Positions 1 to 20,307 of a DNA stretch of 54,159 bases are shown one piece after another (within the stretch, counting starts at the first letter, position 1; each line of letters starts with the position of its first letter). The notes beneath the pieces were generated by a model that ran no database searches, had not been told where the DNA came from, and saw only the letters and a program-made list of their open reading frames with translations. The translations under genes and the position numbers were made by a program. The stretch covers positions 15,904-70,062 of the forward strand of contig NW_014577608.1 in assembly GCF_000485595.1 (NCBI RefSeq), given 5' to 3'. Source of the stretch: Priapulus caudatus. Lineage: Eukaryota > Priapulida > Priapulimorpha > Priapulimorphida > Priapulidae.

Positions 1-1620
1 ACAGGGTGTATAGTTGTTTTGTACTTGGGCGATACCAGGGGCTGATACTTGGTGTACGAATACGTTGTGTTGCTAAGATCTGCCGATATTTACCGCTGAT
101 ACATTGGGTATATCTTGGTGTACGATGGCGTATGGCTCGATATGTCGGAGGTATAGCAGGGGGTATACTTGTTGTAGCTTGGGTGACTAGGGCGTAATAC
201 TTGGTGTAGCGATACTTGTGTTAAATGCTGAGACGATATTTCCCGCTGACTACATTGGGTATACTTGGTGTACATGGCGTATGCTCGATATGTAGGAGGT
301 ATATCAGGGTGTATAGCTTGTTGTAAGCTTGGTGCACAGGGCGTATACTGGTGTACGATACTTGGTGTCTAAATCTGACGATATTTTCACCGCTGATACA
401 TTGGTAAATACTTGGTGTACATGGCGGTATGCTCGATATGTATGGAGGGTATTACAGGGTGTATACTTGTTGTAGCTTGGTGCACAGGGCGGTAGTACGT
501 TGGTGTAGCGAGTGATCTGTTTGTTTAACATCGGAGATAGGTATGTCACCGCTGATACCCTTGGGTATGAGCGTTCTAGGTGATATGCACTTAATGGCGT
601 ATATGAATTACGTACTCATGTAATGGATTGTATTATCCAGGATTAGTTTTTGATTGATTGCTAGAATGTTCAAGGGTAGCTTGCGTAGCGGCCTGAAGGT
701 CTCTAGTGCGCGTGATAAACTTTGAGATTCACGATCTTGAGATGTCCCTATTTGTGAGATCGCTATCATATACCTAGAGTGGGTGATTTACGTGTACTTA
801 TTTTCTTGTTTTGCGTGTGTCGGGTATTTGTGGCGAAATATGTTGTCGTATGTTGAGTATGATTGCATAGGATATATATACTGAGTTGAGCTCGATACTT
901 GTTGTAACTTGGTGGCACAGGGCGCTCATCGTGACATCTGGATGGTGGAGCGGAGGGATTTAATTGCTTAGGTGCGTAAAGTGCTGTAACCAGTATATAA
1001 TATAGTCACGGGTAGCCTATGAGGATATCGCTTGTTGGAGTGAATCACTTGTGGTGCGTATCATGGGCGTTAAGTACATTGCATGCGTATTGATATGGGG
1101 GTTGTTATACATTAGAGACGCAGGGGTGTTATCTCTGCTTCTTGCGACTTTGGTGGGTCCAGCAGGAGCGTATACTTGTGATACGATAACTTGGCTGATC
1201 TAAATCTCAGACGGAACTAGCTCTGTTACCGGCTGAAATAACATTGGATATACTTAGGTGTACTATGGCGTATGCTCTGATATGTAGGAGGTTCCAGGGT
1301 GTATACTTGTGTCCTTGGTGGCAGCAGGCGTATACTTGGTGTACGATAGCTTGGACTGTCTAACATACTGGACGAGATGTGCAAACTCACAGTCACAGGA
1401 CTGCATACGACTCTCCGGGTCATCACTGTAGCTACCATAGGCGTATGCCTCGCCGATATGTAGGCGTATCAGGACAGCTCTATACACTCTGCTTTTACAC
1501 TCTGGATGCAAGCGCGAGTATACTTGGTGTACGATACTCATGGTGATCTAATCTGACGATATTCTACGACTCTGATACATCTAGAGTATACACTTGGTGT
1601 ACATGGCGACTCACTCAGGC
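1..1620. repeat. Degenerate tandem repeat, unit about 150 bp
   Basis: A diverged tandem repeat. The phrase CCGCTGATACATTGGGTAT or a close variant recurs near 91, 243, 390 and 549, and again with more damage near 1215 and 1560, giving a spacing of about 150 bp. Each unit also carries variants of TATACTTGGTGTAC, GGCGTATGCTCGATATGTA and TTGTAGCTTGG. Copies differ mostly by one-base insertions and deletions, which is the pattern of uncorrected long reads (inference). Between about 600 and 1180 the unit is barely recognisable. Short ORFs here follow the repeat and I call no gene. Confidence 0.75.
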
Positions 1621-2468
1621 ACGCAGCGCGGCGGCTCGCTCGCGCTGCGGCACGCACGAGTGTGTGGTGTGCACGCACGCACGCACGCCTAATACACACA
1701 CACATACACAACAAAACACGCGACGGCGTGTATCGCCTATGAACAACGACGTACTGCTTATCACACATCGTGCGTGCGTGAGTGAGTGGGTGAGTGCGTC
1801 TGTGCGTGTGTGAGTGAGTACGTGCGTGCTTCTGTACGTGCGTCATGCGAGTGGCGTGCGTGCGTCTGTGTGGTGCGTCCAGTGAGTGTGTGCGTGCATC
1901 TCTGTGCGTGAGTGAGTACGTGCGTGCCTCTGTGGCGTGCGTTAGTGCGTGGGCGTGGTGAGTGGCTTGCAGTGTGTACGCAAGTGCGTAAGTGTGTGGC
2001 GTGGGTGAGTGCGTGGCATGAAATGTATCGCGTGGCGCGTGAGTAAGTGCGTGCGCTCGTGCGCTCGTGGCGTGCGTGAGTGATTGTGTGTGTGTGTGTG
2101 TGTGAGAGAGTGCGTGCGCGCGCGCGAGTGAGTGCGTGAGTGAGTGAGTGATGAGTGGAGTGAGTGAGTGAGTGAGTGAGTGACGTGAGTGAGTGAGTGA
2201 GTGAGTGAGTGAGTGAGTGAGTGAGTGAGTGAGTGACTTAGTGAGTGATTTTGTGCTTGGGTGTGAGAGTGCGTGCGTGCATCAGTGACGTGCGTGAGTG
2301 GGCGTGCGCTGCGTGGAGTGAGTGAGTGCGTGCCTGCGTGCAGTGAGTGAGTGAGTGAGTGCGTGCGTGCCGTGAGTGAATGCGTGCATGAGTGAGTGGG
2401 CGTGCGTGCGTGAGTGCGTGGCGTGCGTGCGTGAGTGAGTGAGCTAAAATTGCCTCCTGAGTGTCGTG

Positions 2469-2553
<85 letters not shown>

Positions 2554-2680
2554 TGTGTGCGCGCGCGCGCGTATGGGGGGGGGGGGGCTGTGTGTCTGTA
2601 TGTTTGCACGCGTGTGTGTGTATGTTTGCACGCGTGCGTGTGTATGTATGCACGCGTGCGTGTGTGATGTGGTCGACAAG
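1621..2680. repeat. Compound microsatellite block (GTGA, CGTG, GT)
   Basis: Low-complexity DNA made of GTGA runs (about 2100-2240), CGTG/CGTGCGTG mixtures, a pure GT run (about 2470-2560), alternating GC (about 2559-2570) and a short G run (about 2575-2587). Long ORFs on both strands are Thr/His or Val/Cys repeats imposed by the period and are not genes. Confidence 0.95.
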
Positions 2681-3267
2681 TCATGAGGACACGCGCCTAT
2701 GTATAATCTAATAATCTATGAGTATGTATCGGGTCTTACAATCACGTACCTCATGTATAGGCCCTACTGGTACTGCATCGATTCGAGTGGTCATATAAAT
2801 TATGAATAACTACTATTGCACAGTTTGCACAACCATGAACAAGAAAAAGAGCCATCTTAGATGATGGTCAAGGTTTCTATAGAGTTACTGTATGAAACCT
2901 TGTATGATTGATAATGAAATATTGACATCAAATCGATCTGACTATTATCGTAATGCATTTGGACCAGGGCGCGCAGTGGAAGCGGTGTCGCATAAAACCT
3001 TGAATACTTACACGTCGTTCAAAAATCTTTATATTAAAATAAATACTAAGACAGCTTTATTAAAATATACGCATAAAAGTTGATAGCGTTATGTTTTAAA
3101 GCTTTGAATAAAAGCTAATGAAAACTGTATTAGTAGAAAACAGCCGTTTAGTGGTAGAAACGCATGCGCAATGTAAAATGTTCGGTAATGTTTATTTTCT
3201 ATGACATTGATTCGTTAAGCGAAAGGTGTATGTATTGTATTTTGGTTGAGGAAGTAGTTTTCTACCG
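2681..3267. other. Non-coding, AT-rich; no gene seen
   Basis: Ordinary AT-rich sequence between the microsatellite block and the first element shared with 14.5 kb. A 63-codon ORF near 2892 has no recognisable features. The katanin 5' untranslated exon and promoter must lie somewhere between here and 4419, but I cannot place them. Confidence 0.5.
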
Positions 3268-3413
3268 ATGTACGTGTTTTTAACAGTCTACACGCAGTGA
3301 CAGTTAGTTTAGTTAGATGGTCAGTATATAATTAGCAATATCAGGAGACAATTTTAGCAGCTGAGAGGTAGGCATTTCAGAGTGACGTACGTGCTACTAC
3401 TACTGTTCATAGG
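3268..3413. repeat. Sequence shared with 14472-14631
   Basis: From the TACGTGTTTTTAACAGTC stretch onward this matches the first sequence after the 10-N gap at 14472, apart from a few substitutions. In both places it leads toward the same inverted-repeat element. Either it is part of a larger dispersed repeat, or the 14.5-kb copy is a second allele of this katanin upstream region. Confidence 0.7.
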
Positions 3414-3607
3414 GTCTATGTCTCCCAGGGTACTGCCGGAACGTACCCTGGTCACTATTTCATTTGATATGGTTAGGAGTAGGCGTAGGCGACTCCCTAG
3501 ACTCGTTAGTGGAGTAGGCGAGGTACGGTCCGGCATATTAATTATTATTATTATTAGATAGTACCAGGATGAGGATACGTTCCGGCAGTACCCTGGGGGA
3601 CATAGAC
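3414..3607. mobile_element. MITE-like element with ~45-bp terminal inverted repeats
   Basis: The left end reads GTCTATGTCTCCCAGGG and continues into TACTGCCGGAACGTA. The right end is its reverse complement, finishing GGGGGACATAGAC. The core holds GGAGTAGGCGTAGGCGACTC and a short ATT run. A second copy is at 15227-15406. There is no ORF, so it is non-autonomous. I could not define a target-site duplication. Confidence 0.8.
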
Positions 3608-3996
3608 TCTCTCAGCAGTACTAGTAGCGACACTGTGACTGTGCTGACCGCCGCCTCGTCTTTTTTTGATAATCTGACGCTATTCTTATTTCTAGGGCCC
3701 GACAACCTCACATAGATAAATGTGACGAACTTTTAAACGACAACTTTGTCTCTGTTTTTGACCATTTATCATAGAAAATATACACAGATAAAGTTTTTAG
3801 CATCTTGCCTAGACATTTAGTCAATATGATTAGGCCTACATCATAAAATACCTGCCATGCATTCTCAGTTTCTGAAATACATTTTATTACCTTTTATTTT
3901 GTAAAAAATTTCATGACACCAAATGCTGGTGTAGCACCTTTGCTCCGTGTCACACTAATCTGGGGTGCTAAACTAGGCTTGTGTTACCTTTTATTG
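3608..3996. other. Katanin upstream flank; no gene seen
   Basis: Unique AT-rich sequence. Its first ~50 bp (through GTGCTGACCGCCGCC) also occurs after the second MITE copy near 15455-15470. Nothing coding is visible. Confidence 0.5.
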
Positions 3997-4118
3997 TGTT
4001 GTTGGGGGCACTATGCTGTCATAGTGTTGCTTTGGGAAGGAATATAGTGCCCTCGCTACCGCTCGGGCACTATACCTTCCCTCAGCAACACTATGAGAGC
4101 ATAGTGCCCCCAACAACA
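3997..4118. mobile_element. Near-perfect hairpin element, ~122 bp
   Basis: Two arms of about 54 bp, starting TGTTGTTGGGGGCACTATGC and ending with the reverse complement GCATAGTGCCCCCAACAACA, flank a loop of about 14 bp (CTCGCTACCGCTCG). Arms differ at only a few bases. This is a small fold-back or MITE-like element about 300 bp upstream of the katanin start codon. No internal coding capacity. Confidence 0.8.
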
Positions 4119-4425
4119 GGCATTAATATATAAATAGCTTACCTTAGCGCTAATGCGGCCAAATTGTAACATTCAACCAAAGTATGGGTGTAGGTGCAGC
4201 TAATTTATTATCAACACACATGATGGCTTATTAGAGGTGAATTAACTCGGTGCTAGTAATACTGGTAGCTGCACAGAGGAGAGTGTTGATGTTGTTATTT
4301 TGCATTATGGTAAGTTAGGTGCCAATAAATTCCTCCTGATATAATAGTGCAATTAAATAGTAGGCTCATTATTGAAAATTTCCAATAGTTGATGAATAAC
4401 GTTTTCTATTCTATTTCAGATCCAG

Positions 4426-10685
<6,260 letters not shown>

Positions 10686-13335
10686 GTCAGGTGTACTTGC
10701 AATGATTCCTTCAATGGTGCGTGATGAGTCTAGGGCAACTATACAACGGTAGTCAGAGTGGTGACAGTGGATTGTCCTGACATCCGGTTAGTGAAATTTA
10801 GGTGCATTTTGGTAATTTACTGTCTTTTAGGTAATAGTTGCAACTAAATATAAATTGATATTTATTGATGGACTGTCATTAGTTATATCAGTAAGTACTC
10901 ACCTCACTGAGCAAGTAATAATGAGGCCAGAAGGTTGTCACTGTATCTATTTAACACTGTTTCCCTGCACTAGGTATCAAACGAGTGAGAAGTAACACAC
11001 CGTACTTCCTGGTGTAATAACTAGGAATATTTATAATGTATTATGACACCGGTCTCTATGCACTTCATCTCATTGTATTTTTGTAACTGCATTAATTTAT
11101 TTCTAATGCAAGGGACGAAGAATGAGTTGAACTCGAATTGTGGCGACTGTATCCTGTGCAGGCATAACTCATGCATACATGGCATGTCCTAGTAAACATT
11201 CACAGCACACACGCCCACATGTATGTACATGTCTTGATGAAGTCAGCAGTGAATAAAAACACATTTGTTTTTATTCACTCCTGATTAAATGAACCCTGCT
11301 CAAAATAAGTTAGCTTACCTGCCATACTTGTGGTCAGAGCTTGATTCGGTGACAACCTGTGCTTATATATGTGTTATTATACAGGTACGCAATAAGTACC
11401 CATGTTGTTATGTTATGCAGTCCTAAAAATGTTTATCAAATGTATGAAAATGAGAATAGTTTGCTATATTCATGTTTATTCATTAGATCACACGAATTTA
11501 TCCTTCTGTACTATATAACTTAAGGTAAATCTTCTTAAAACTACTCCCGTACTAGAACCCCCTAGTTTGTATGCCCTGCTCTGTAGGCTCGACTTAAAAC
11601 AACTATAGCTTAAACTTCCAGTTATAAACAGCAATAACTGCCACCAAGGTATCTGTGTAAATCGTCTGCAACCTGCAGCCTGTCAGAGCTTTTGTCTAGT
11701 TTTTTATATATGGAAAACTTCATATAAAGTTTAATATCAGTCATGTGAATAAAGTGACATGGTTAAAGCATCGAGACTACAAGGAGAGCCTGTGTATCCA
11801 ATTCTCGAATATGTAAAATGAAACGAGTAATCTATTTGTTACTCATGGTACACATCTGCATTCCTAGACACAAACACTAAACAGCAGATTTTATTACAAA
11901 CGTACCTTAAACAGTAGCTTTATTTACACATTGTACATTTTTATATAAATTTGATTGTGATATTACTGAATCATTAATTTCATTGATTTCCATACTTTGT
12001 AAATTAAAACATACATTATTAAGAACAGTGATGCTGACGTATACTAAACAGCATGCAAACATAACATAATCTGATGCATTCAGAAGAATCACCGTTCTTT
12101 ATTCAAAAAGAATGCAGTAGCAATAAACAATAACAATATCTAGTTATCCTAGGTTAACCAGTGTCATTCATAACAATCAGACTAGTTTCCAGTATAACCA
12201 GGTTGCACGTGAAAACAGATCTTGCTCATAGACCCTGTCACAAGCTCTGTCCTCTTCACAGCTAAAGCTTCAGGTGTGGAATAGTAAATACAGTTACAAG
12301 TGAATAAGGACTCGTGAGCAATATGTGCAGATGCAAGAAAATTCACGTGCATTTACACACACATTGTCATTTCAATGTGAATACGTGCTGAAACGACAGC
12401 ACGGAATGTGCCCTAACAATGAATTCTACAATTTCCTTGCACGTACCGGCCCAAGTTTGCTTTCTTAGTGAAGAATAGTCACGTTTCCTCAATTAGAAAA
12501 GTGATCACGCGATATTGCTCGCTCCATCCAACCAGACCAATTTCCTAGGTAAAAGTATCTGCTCGTATTCAATATCCCCATCTGTGTTCATATCAAATTC
12601 AATTCAACCGTAGAAAAATATAGAAATCCTCGTCACGAACGCCACAATGTCAGGGATGAATCTCTCCATATCTAGTTATTATCAAAGGAAGGCAAGCGGA
12701 TAGTAACAACAAGTAACAGAGGAAACAGTTCACTGGTCTACATTGCTGGGCACCTCGATTTAGTTCGTACACGTGTAAGAGCTGGGTGGATTCACGACTA
12801 CATCTTATCGCTTACATAGAAGTGATTAAAGTAAGTAATGTGTAAACAGTAGTACACGACATAACGAGTAAACGACTTGGAACCTGCACAAGCTGAAGCT
12901 ATGTAACTTATGCATACACGTATTCACATGATTTTTACGTGCAAGTTAATTAAGAATCGGTGCTGATCACATGTCGACCGACTTACGCTTTACAGACGTG
13001 TGGGAAGGCAATTCAGTGTAAGGCATAAGCAACAGATACATGCCCTGTGCCATTCGGTGGGGGTCAAACACAAAGGTCGTGCAGGTTCAACGTCAAGGTT
13101 TCGCGTTCATGGTATTATTGCCCAATATACAGAACGAGATGAACATTAAGCTCCTTGATAGCACTAATATTATTACGGTTACATTCGAGTTTTCAATTGA
13201 GAGATTAAATATATAGAATTTACAGGCGCGCCTGCGTAGATATTCATTCACTAGCGCGCACTTGCACGCGGATCCGCGTGGCTATGACATGCAGCTTTAT
13301 TATAGTAACCACTATTAGATTACGCTTGATATTGT
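10686..13335. other. Katanin 3' UTR and downstream flank
   Basis: Non-coding sequence after the katanin stop, present again at 16474-19104 with few differences. The clearest is about 20 bp after GAAAATGAG near 11455 that is missing at 17241. A plausible poly(A) signal AATAAA lies at 11252-11257 inside a hairpin; others occur further on (for example near 11747). The stretch 12100-13335 is AT-rich with no gene that I can support. Confidence 0.6.
11249..11278. terminator. Hairpin with AATAAA on both strands (candidate poly(A) region)
   Basis: GTGAATAAAAACA, a 4-base loop region, then TGTTTTTATTCAC form a near-perfect inverted repeat. AATAAA is therefore read on the + strand (about 570 nt after the katanin stop) and on the - strand. 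It is repeated in the second copy near 17036-17065. Use as a poly(A) signal is inferred from position only. Confidence 0.45.
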
Positions 13336-14300
13336 TTGGATGACACAAATAGCAATCCTACATATCCGTTTGCAACGTCCGAATTTTCATTTGCGATGCC
13401 TATGATCGGAACCTACAGGATGACATTTGTGGGGAATGTGCTTCGAGGAGAGGTAGAACAGGGTGAGATAAATATAACACTGCAGCTGGACTCCATAACG
13501 TCACCCCAGGGGGCGCTACACGATAATGCTTCTGCGACATGTCGGAGATAATTAAGGAGCGCACGCGCGCGTGCACGCACACAGACGCACACGCACGCAC
13601 GCACGCACCCACGCACACACACACACACACACACCTGCTGATTGAATCTTGCTGACATTTACTGCATCATATACCTTGTAGCTATGTTGTAAGAATGGAG
13701 ACAGCACTGATGAAGGTAGCTATTTCAGTTCATTCTGATACGGAACGACAGATGATATGACCGAAATATTCGCCACAATAGGGCATGCAGTGACACTGGA
13801 ATTGTGAGAAACAACCATAGAAATATAGAGAGACACATAGAGTCTAACTAGTATATTATTTCTATGGAAACAACCAAAGGGGAACAATCGCTAATTGACG
13901 TGTTGTGTTGTGGAGTACGATTTTGCGCCGCAGTGTAATGTAGTGCTTATATAATGTATCGCCCCACATGTTTGTTCAGCTCAGCAATATTCTATGGAAT
14001 GAACCCATCAAGCTTAACACAGTGGACATAGGTGGCAGAAAAAAATGACACTAGCAAGCCCAGTCTTTTTATACTGCCCACATTGGCGCTGCTCAGGGGT
14101 GCTACCGGAGGGTGGGGGCGTTGAGCGCGTTTTTTGGGGGAGCGGATGGGCATCAATAGTCTTTCTCGCAGGGAAAAAATCAGTAACTAGTCGGGGAACG
14201 ATTTTTGAAGAAATTTAGCAGTCACTCTGCAGTGTAGTAGTGCTGAGCTCTAATCGCAATAACTCTCGAAAACAATCGGCAGGAGGAAGGAATGATTGAT
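13336..14300. other. Intergenic DNA with a CACG/CA microsatellite; doubtful 71-codon ORF
   Basis: A CACG/CA run lies at about 13560-13634. The plus-strand ORF just before it (about 13339-13551) is kept open in the second copy (19105-19320) with one visible amino-acid change (Ser to Pro). However, it has no known motif and the two copies are nearly identical as DNA, so openness is weak evidence. Called non-coding. Confidence 0.5.
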
Positions 14301-14312
14301 CTGTAGAGAGAA

Positions 14313-14351
14313 ACGTGCATGCGTGCGTGCGCACGTACATACATACACGTC

Positions 14352-14419
<68 letters not shown>

Positions 14420-14461
14420 ACGTACATACATACACGTCTTGTGTGTGTGTGTGTGTGTGTG
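14313..14461. repeat. CGTG/GT microsatellite with an internal duplication, abutting the gap
   Basis: The string CGCACGTACATACATACACG followed by TCTTG and a GT run occurs twice (from about 14330 and about 14417). The homologous site in the second copy (about 20090-20130) has it once. Contig sequence stops inside the second GT run at the 10-N gap. Confidence 0.9.
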
Positions 14462-14471
14462 NNNNNNNNNN
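14462..14471. other. Assembly gap, 10 N
   Basis: Ten unresolved bases. To the left is the GT microsatellite of the first katanin 3' block. To the right is a sequence matching 3268 onward, i.e. DNA normally upstream of katanin. The order across this gap is a scaffold decision, not sequence. Confidence 0.99.
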
Positions 14472-14631
14472 TACGTGTTTTTAACAGTCTACACGCAGTG
14501 ACAGTTAGTTTAGTTAGATGCTCAGTATATAATTAGCAATATCAGGAGGCAATTTTAGCAGCTGAGAGGTAGGCATTTCAGAGTGACGTACGTGCTACTA
14601 CTACTGCTCATACTGAGTCATAGGGTCTATT

Positions 14632-14822
14632 TAGCTCCAAGAAACGGTATTGCTAGGGTTAGAATACCTACGTCAATACGGTGTATTGACGTTAGTCACA
14701 CAGCCTGGTCGGGTTAAGGGTCTATTAAGTATTAGTATTACTATTTAGCTCTAGTACTATAGCCTGCTTACATTAACTGCCGCTGGCCAGCGGCTATAGT
14801 ACTAGAGCTAAGGGTCTATATG
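14632..14822. repeat. Short nested inverted repeats bounded by GGGTCTAT
   Basis: GGGTCTATTTAGCTC at about 14630 and GAGCTAAGGGTCTAT at about 14808 bound this stretch. Inside it, TAGCTCTAGTACTATAGCC pairs with GGCTATAGTACTAGAGCTA, and CGTCAATACGG pairs weakly with the adjacent TGTATTGACG. This sits where the 3.4-kb locus goes straight from its left flank into the MITE, so it belongs to extra inserted DNA. Confidence 0.7.
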
Positions 14823-15226
14823 CACAGGAACTTGGACCGTTTCAATAATAAAATGATGGTTAATAAATACAACTTGTCAGTACTACTACAGTACCAGCAA
14901 TAGTCTTAATGTTTGATTTGACCTAATAACTTCACTTCAACACCGTCCAATACACCGCTGCAACACATAGCCTGCACGCCATTGTGCATGCACAGATACA
15001 CAGTAGGTTAGAGGATACACACTCTAGGATACACACTCTAACCTACTGTGTATCTGTGCATGCACAATGGTGTGCGGGCTATGTGTTGCAGCGGTGTATT
15101 GGACGGTGTTGAAGTGAAGTTATTAGGTCAAATCAAACATTAAGACTATTGCTGGTACTGTAGTAGTACTGACAAGTTGTATTTATTAACCATCATTTTA
15201 TTATTGAAACGGTCCAAGTGCCTGTG
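14823..15226. mobile_element. Large fold-back: 191-bp inverted arms, 22-bp loop
   Basis: The left arm 14823-15013 and right arm 15036-15226 are reverse complements with only a few mismatches (for example CACAGGAACTTGG against CCAAGTGCCTGTG at the ends). The loop 15014-15035 repeats GATACACA. No ORF of note. It could be a non-autonomous fold-back transposon, or a palindrome made at the assembly join; the mismatches between arms favour a real, aged element. Confidence 0.8.
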
Positions 15227-15406
15227 TCTATATGTCTCCCAGGGTACTGCCGGAACGTACCCTGGTCACTATTTGATATGGTTAGGGTTAGGAGTAGGCG
15301 TAGGCGACTCCCTAGACTCGTTAGTGGAGTAGGCGAGGTACGGTCCGGCATATTATTATTATTAGATAGTACCAGGATACGTTCCGGCAGTACCCTGGGG
15401 GACATA
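15227..15406. mobile_element. Second copy of the GTCTATG-ended MITE
   Basis: Starts GTCTATATGTCTCCCAGGG and ends GGGGGACATATAGAC, with the same TACTGCCGGAACGTA motif inside both ends and the same core as 3414-3607. Ends differ by a two-base TA insertion in the first 10 bp on both sides. Confidence 0.8.
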
Positions 15407-15640
15407 TAGACCCTCTCAGCAGTACTAGTAGTAGTAGCGACACTGTGACTGTGCTGACCGCCGCCCAGTGTTCGAAATTCACGTCGGCCCGTCGGCCCGC
15501 CGCCGACAGTTTCGATGCCGGGCCTACAGCTTCTTGATAAAACAGGCCCGCTGATCCTACAGCTATTTGATCACCGAAAATTCGAAACACTGAGAAACTG
15601 TTACCTGTAGAAATCTGTTCATGCATATTAACTTCCAGGG
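15407..15640. other. Junction region before the second katanin block
   Basis: The first 60 bp match the right flank of the first MITE (3608-3655). After that, from about 15471, the sequence is unlike 3.6 kb and contains GGCCCGTCGGCCCGCCGCC and a weak inverted pair (CAGTGTTCGAAATT ... AATTCGAAACACTG). The katanin block begins at 15641. No gene. Confidence 0.5.
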
Positions 15641-20130
<4,490 letters not shown>

Positions 20131-20307
20131 GTGTGCGTGTGCGTGTGCGTATGTGTGTGTGCGTGTGCGTGTGTGTTCGTGCGTGCGTACGCGTGAATTG
20201 TGTGTGTGTGTGTGTATTTATAGATATATATAAGATAGCCAGCCGTAATTTATGCAGGGATATCCATCCACACAAAATGACACAGAGAGCTAGTACGTAG
20301 CTATCTG

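Noticed and set aside
1942-2679. 245-codon minus-strand ORF rich in Thr and His, with Val/Cys ORFs on the other strand
   Set aside because: It is the translation of GTGA, CGTG and GT repeats, whose periods exclude stop codons. No non-repetitive sequence is included.
13339-13551. 71-codon plus ORF, open again at 19108-19320
   Set aside because: The two copies are nearly identical DNA, so the open frame is not independent evidence. No motif, no splice context and only one start context. Kept as doubtful, not called.
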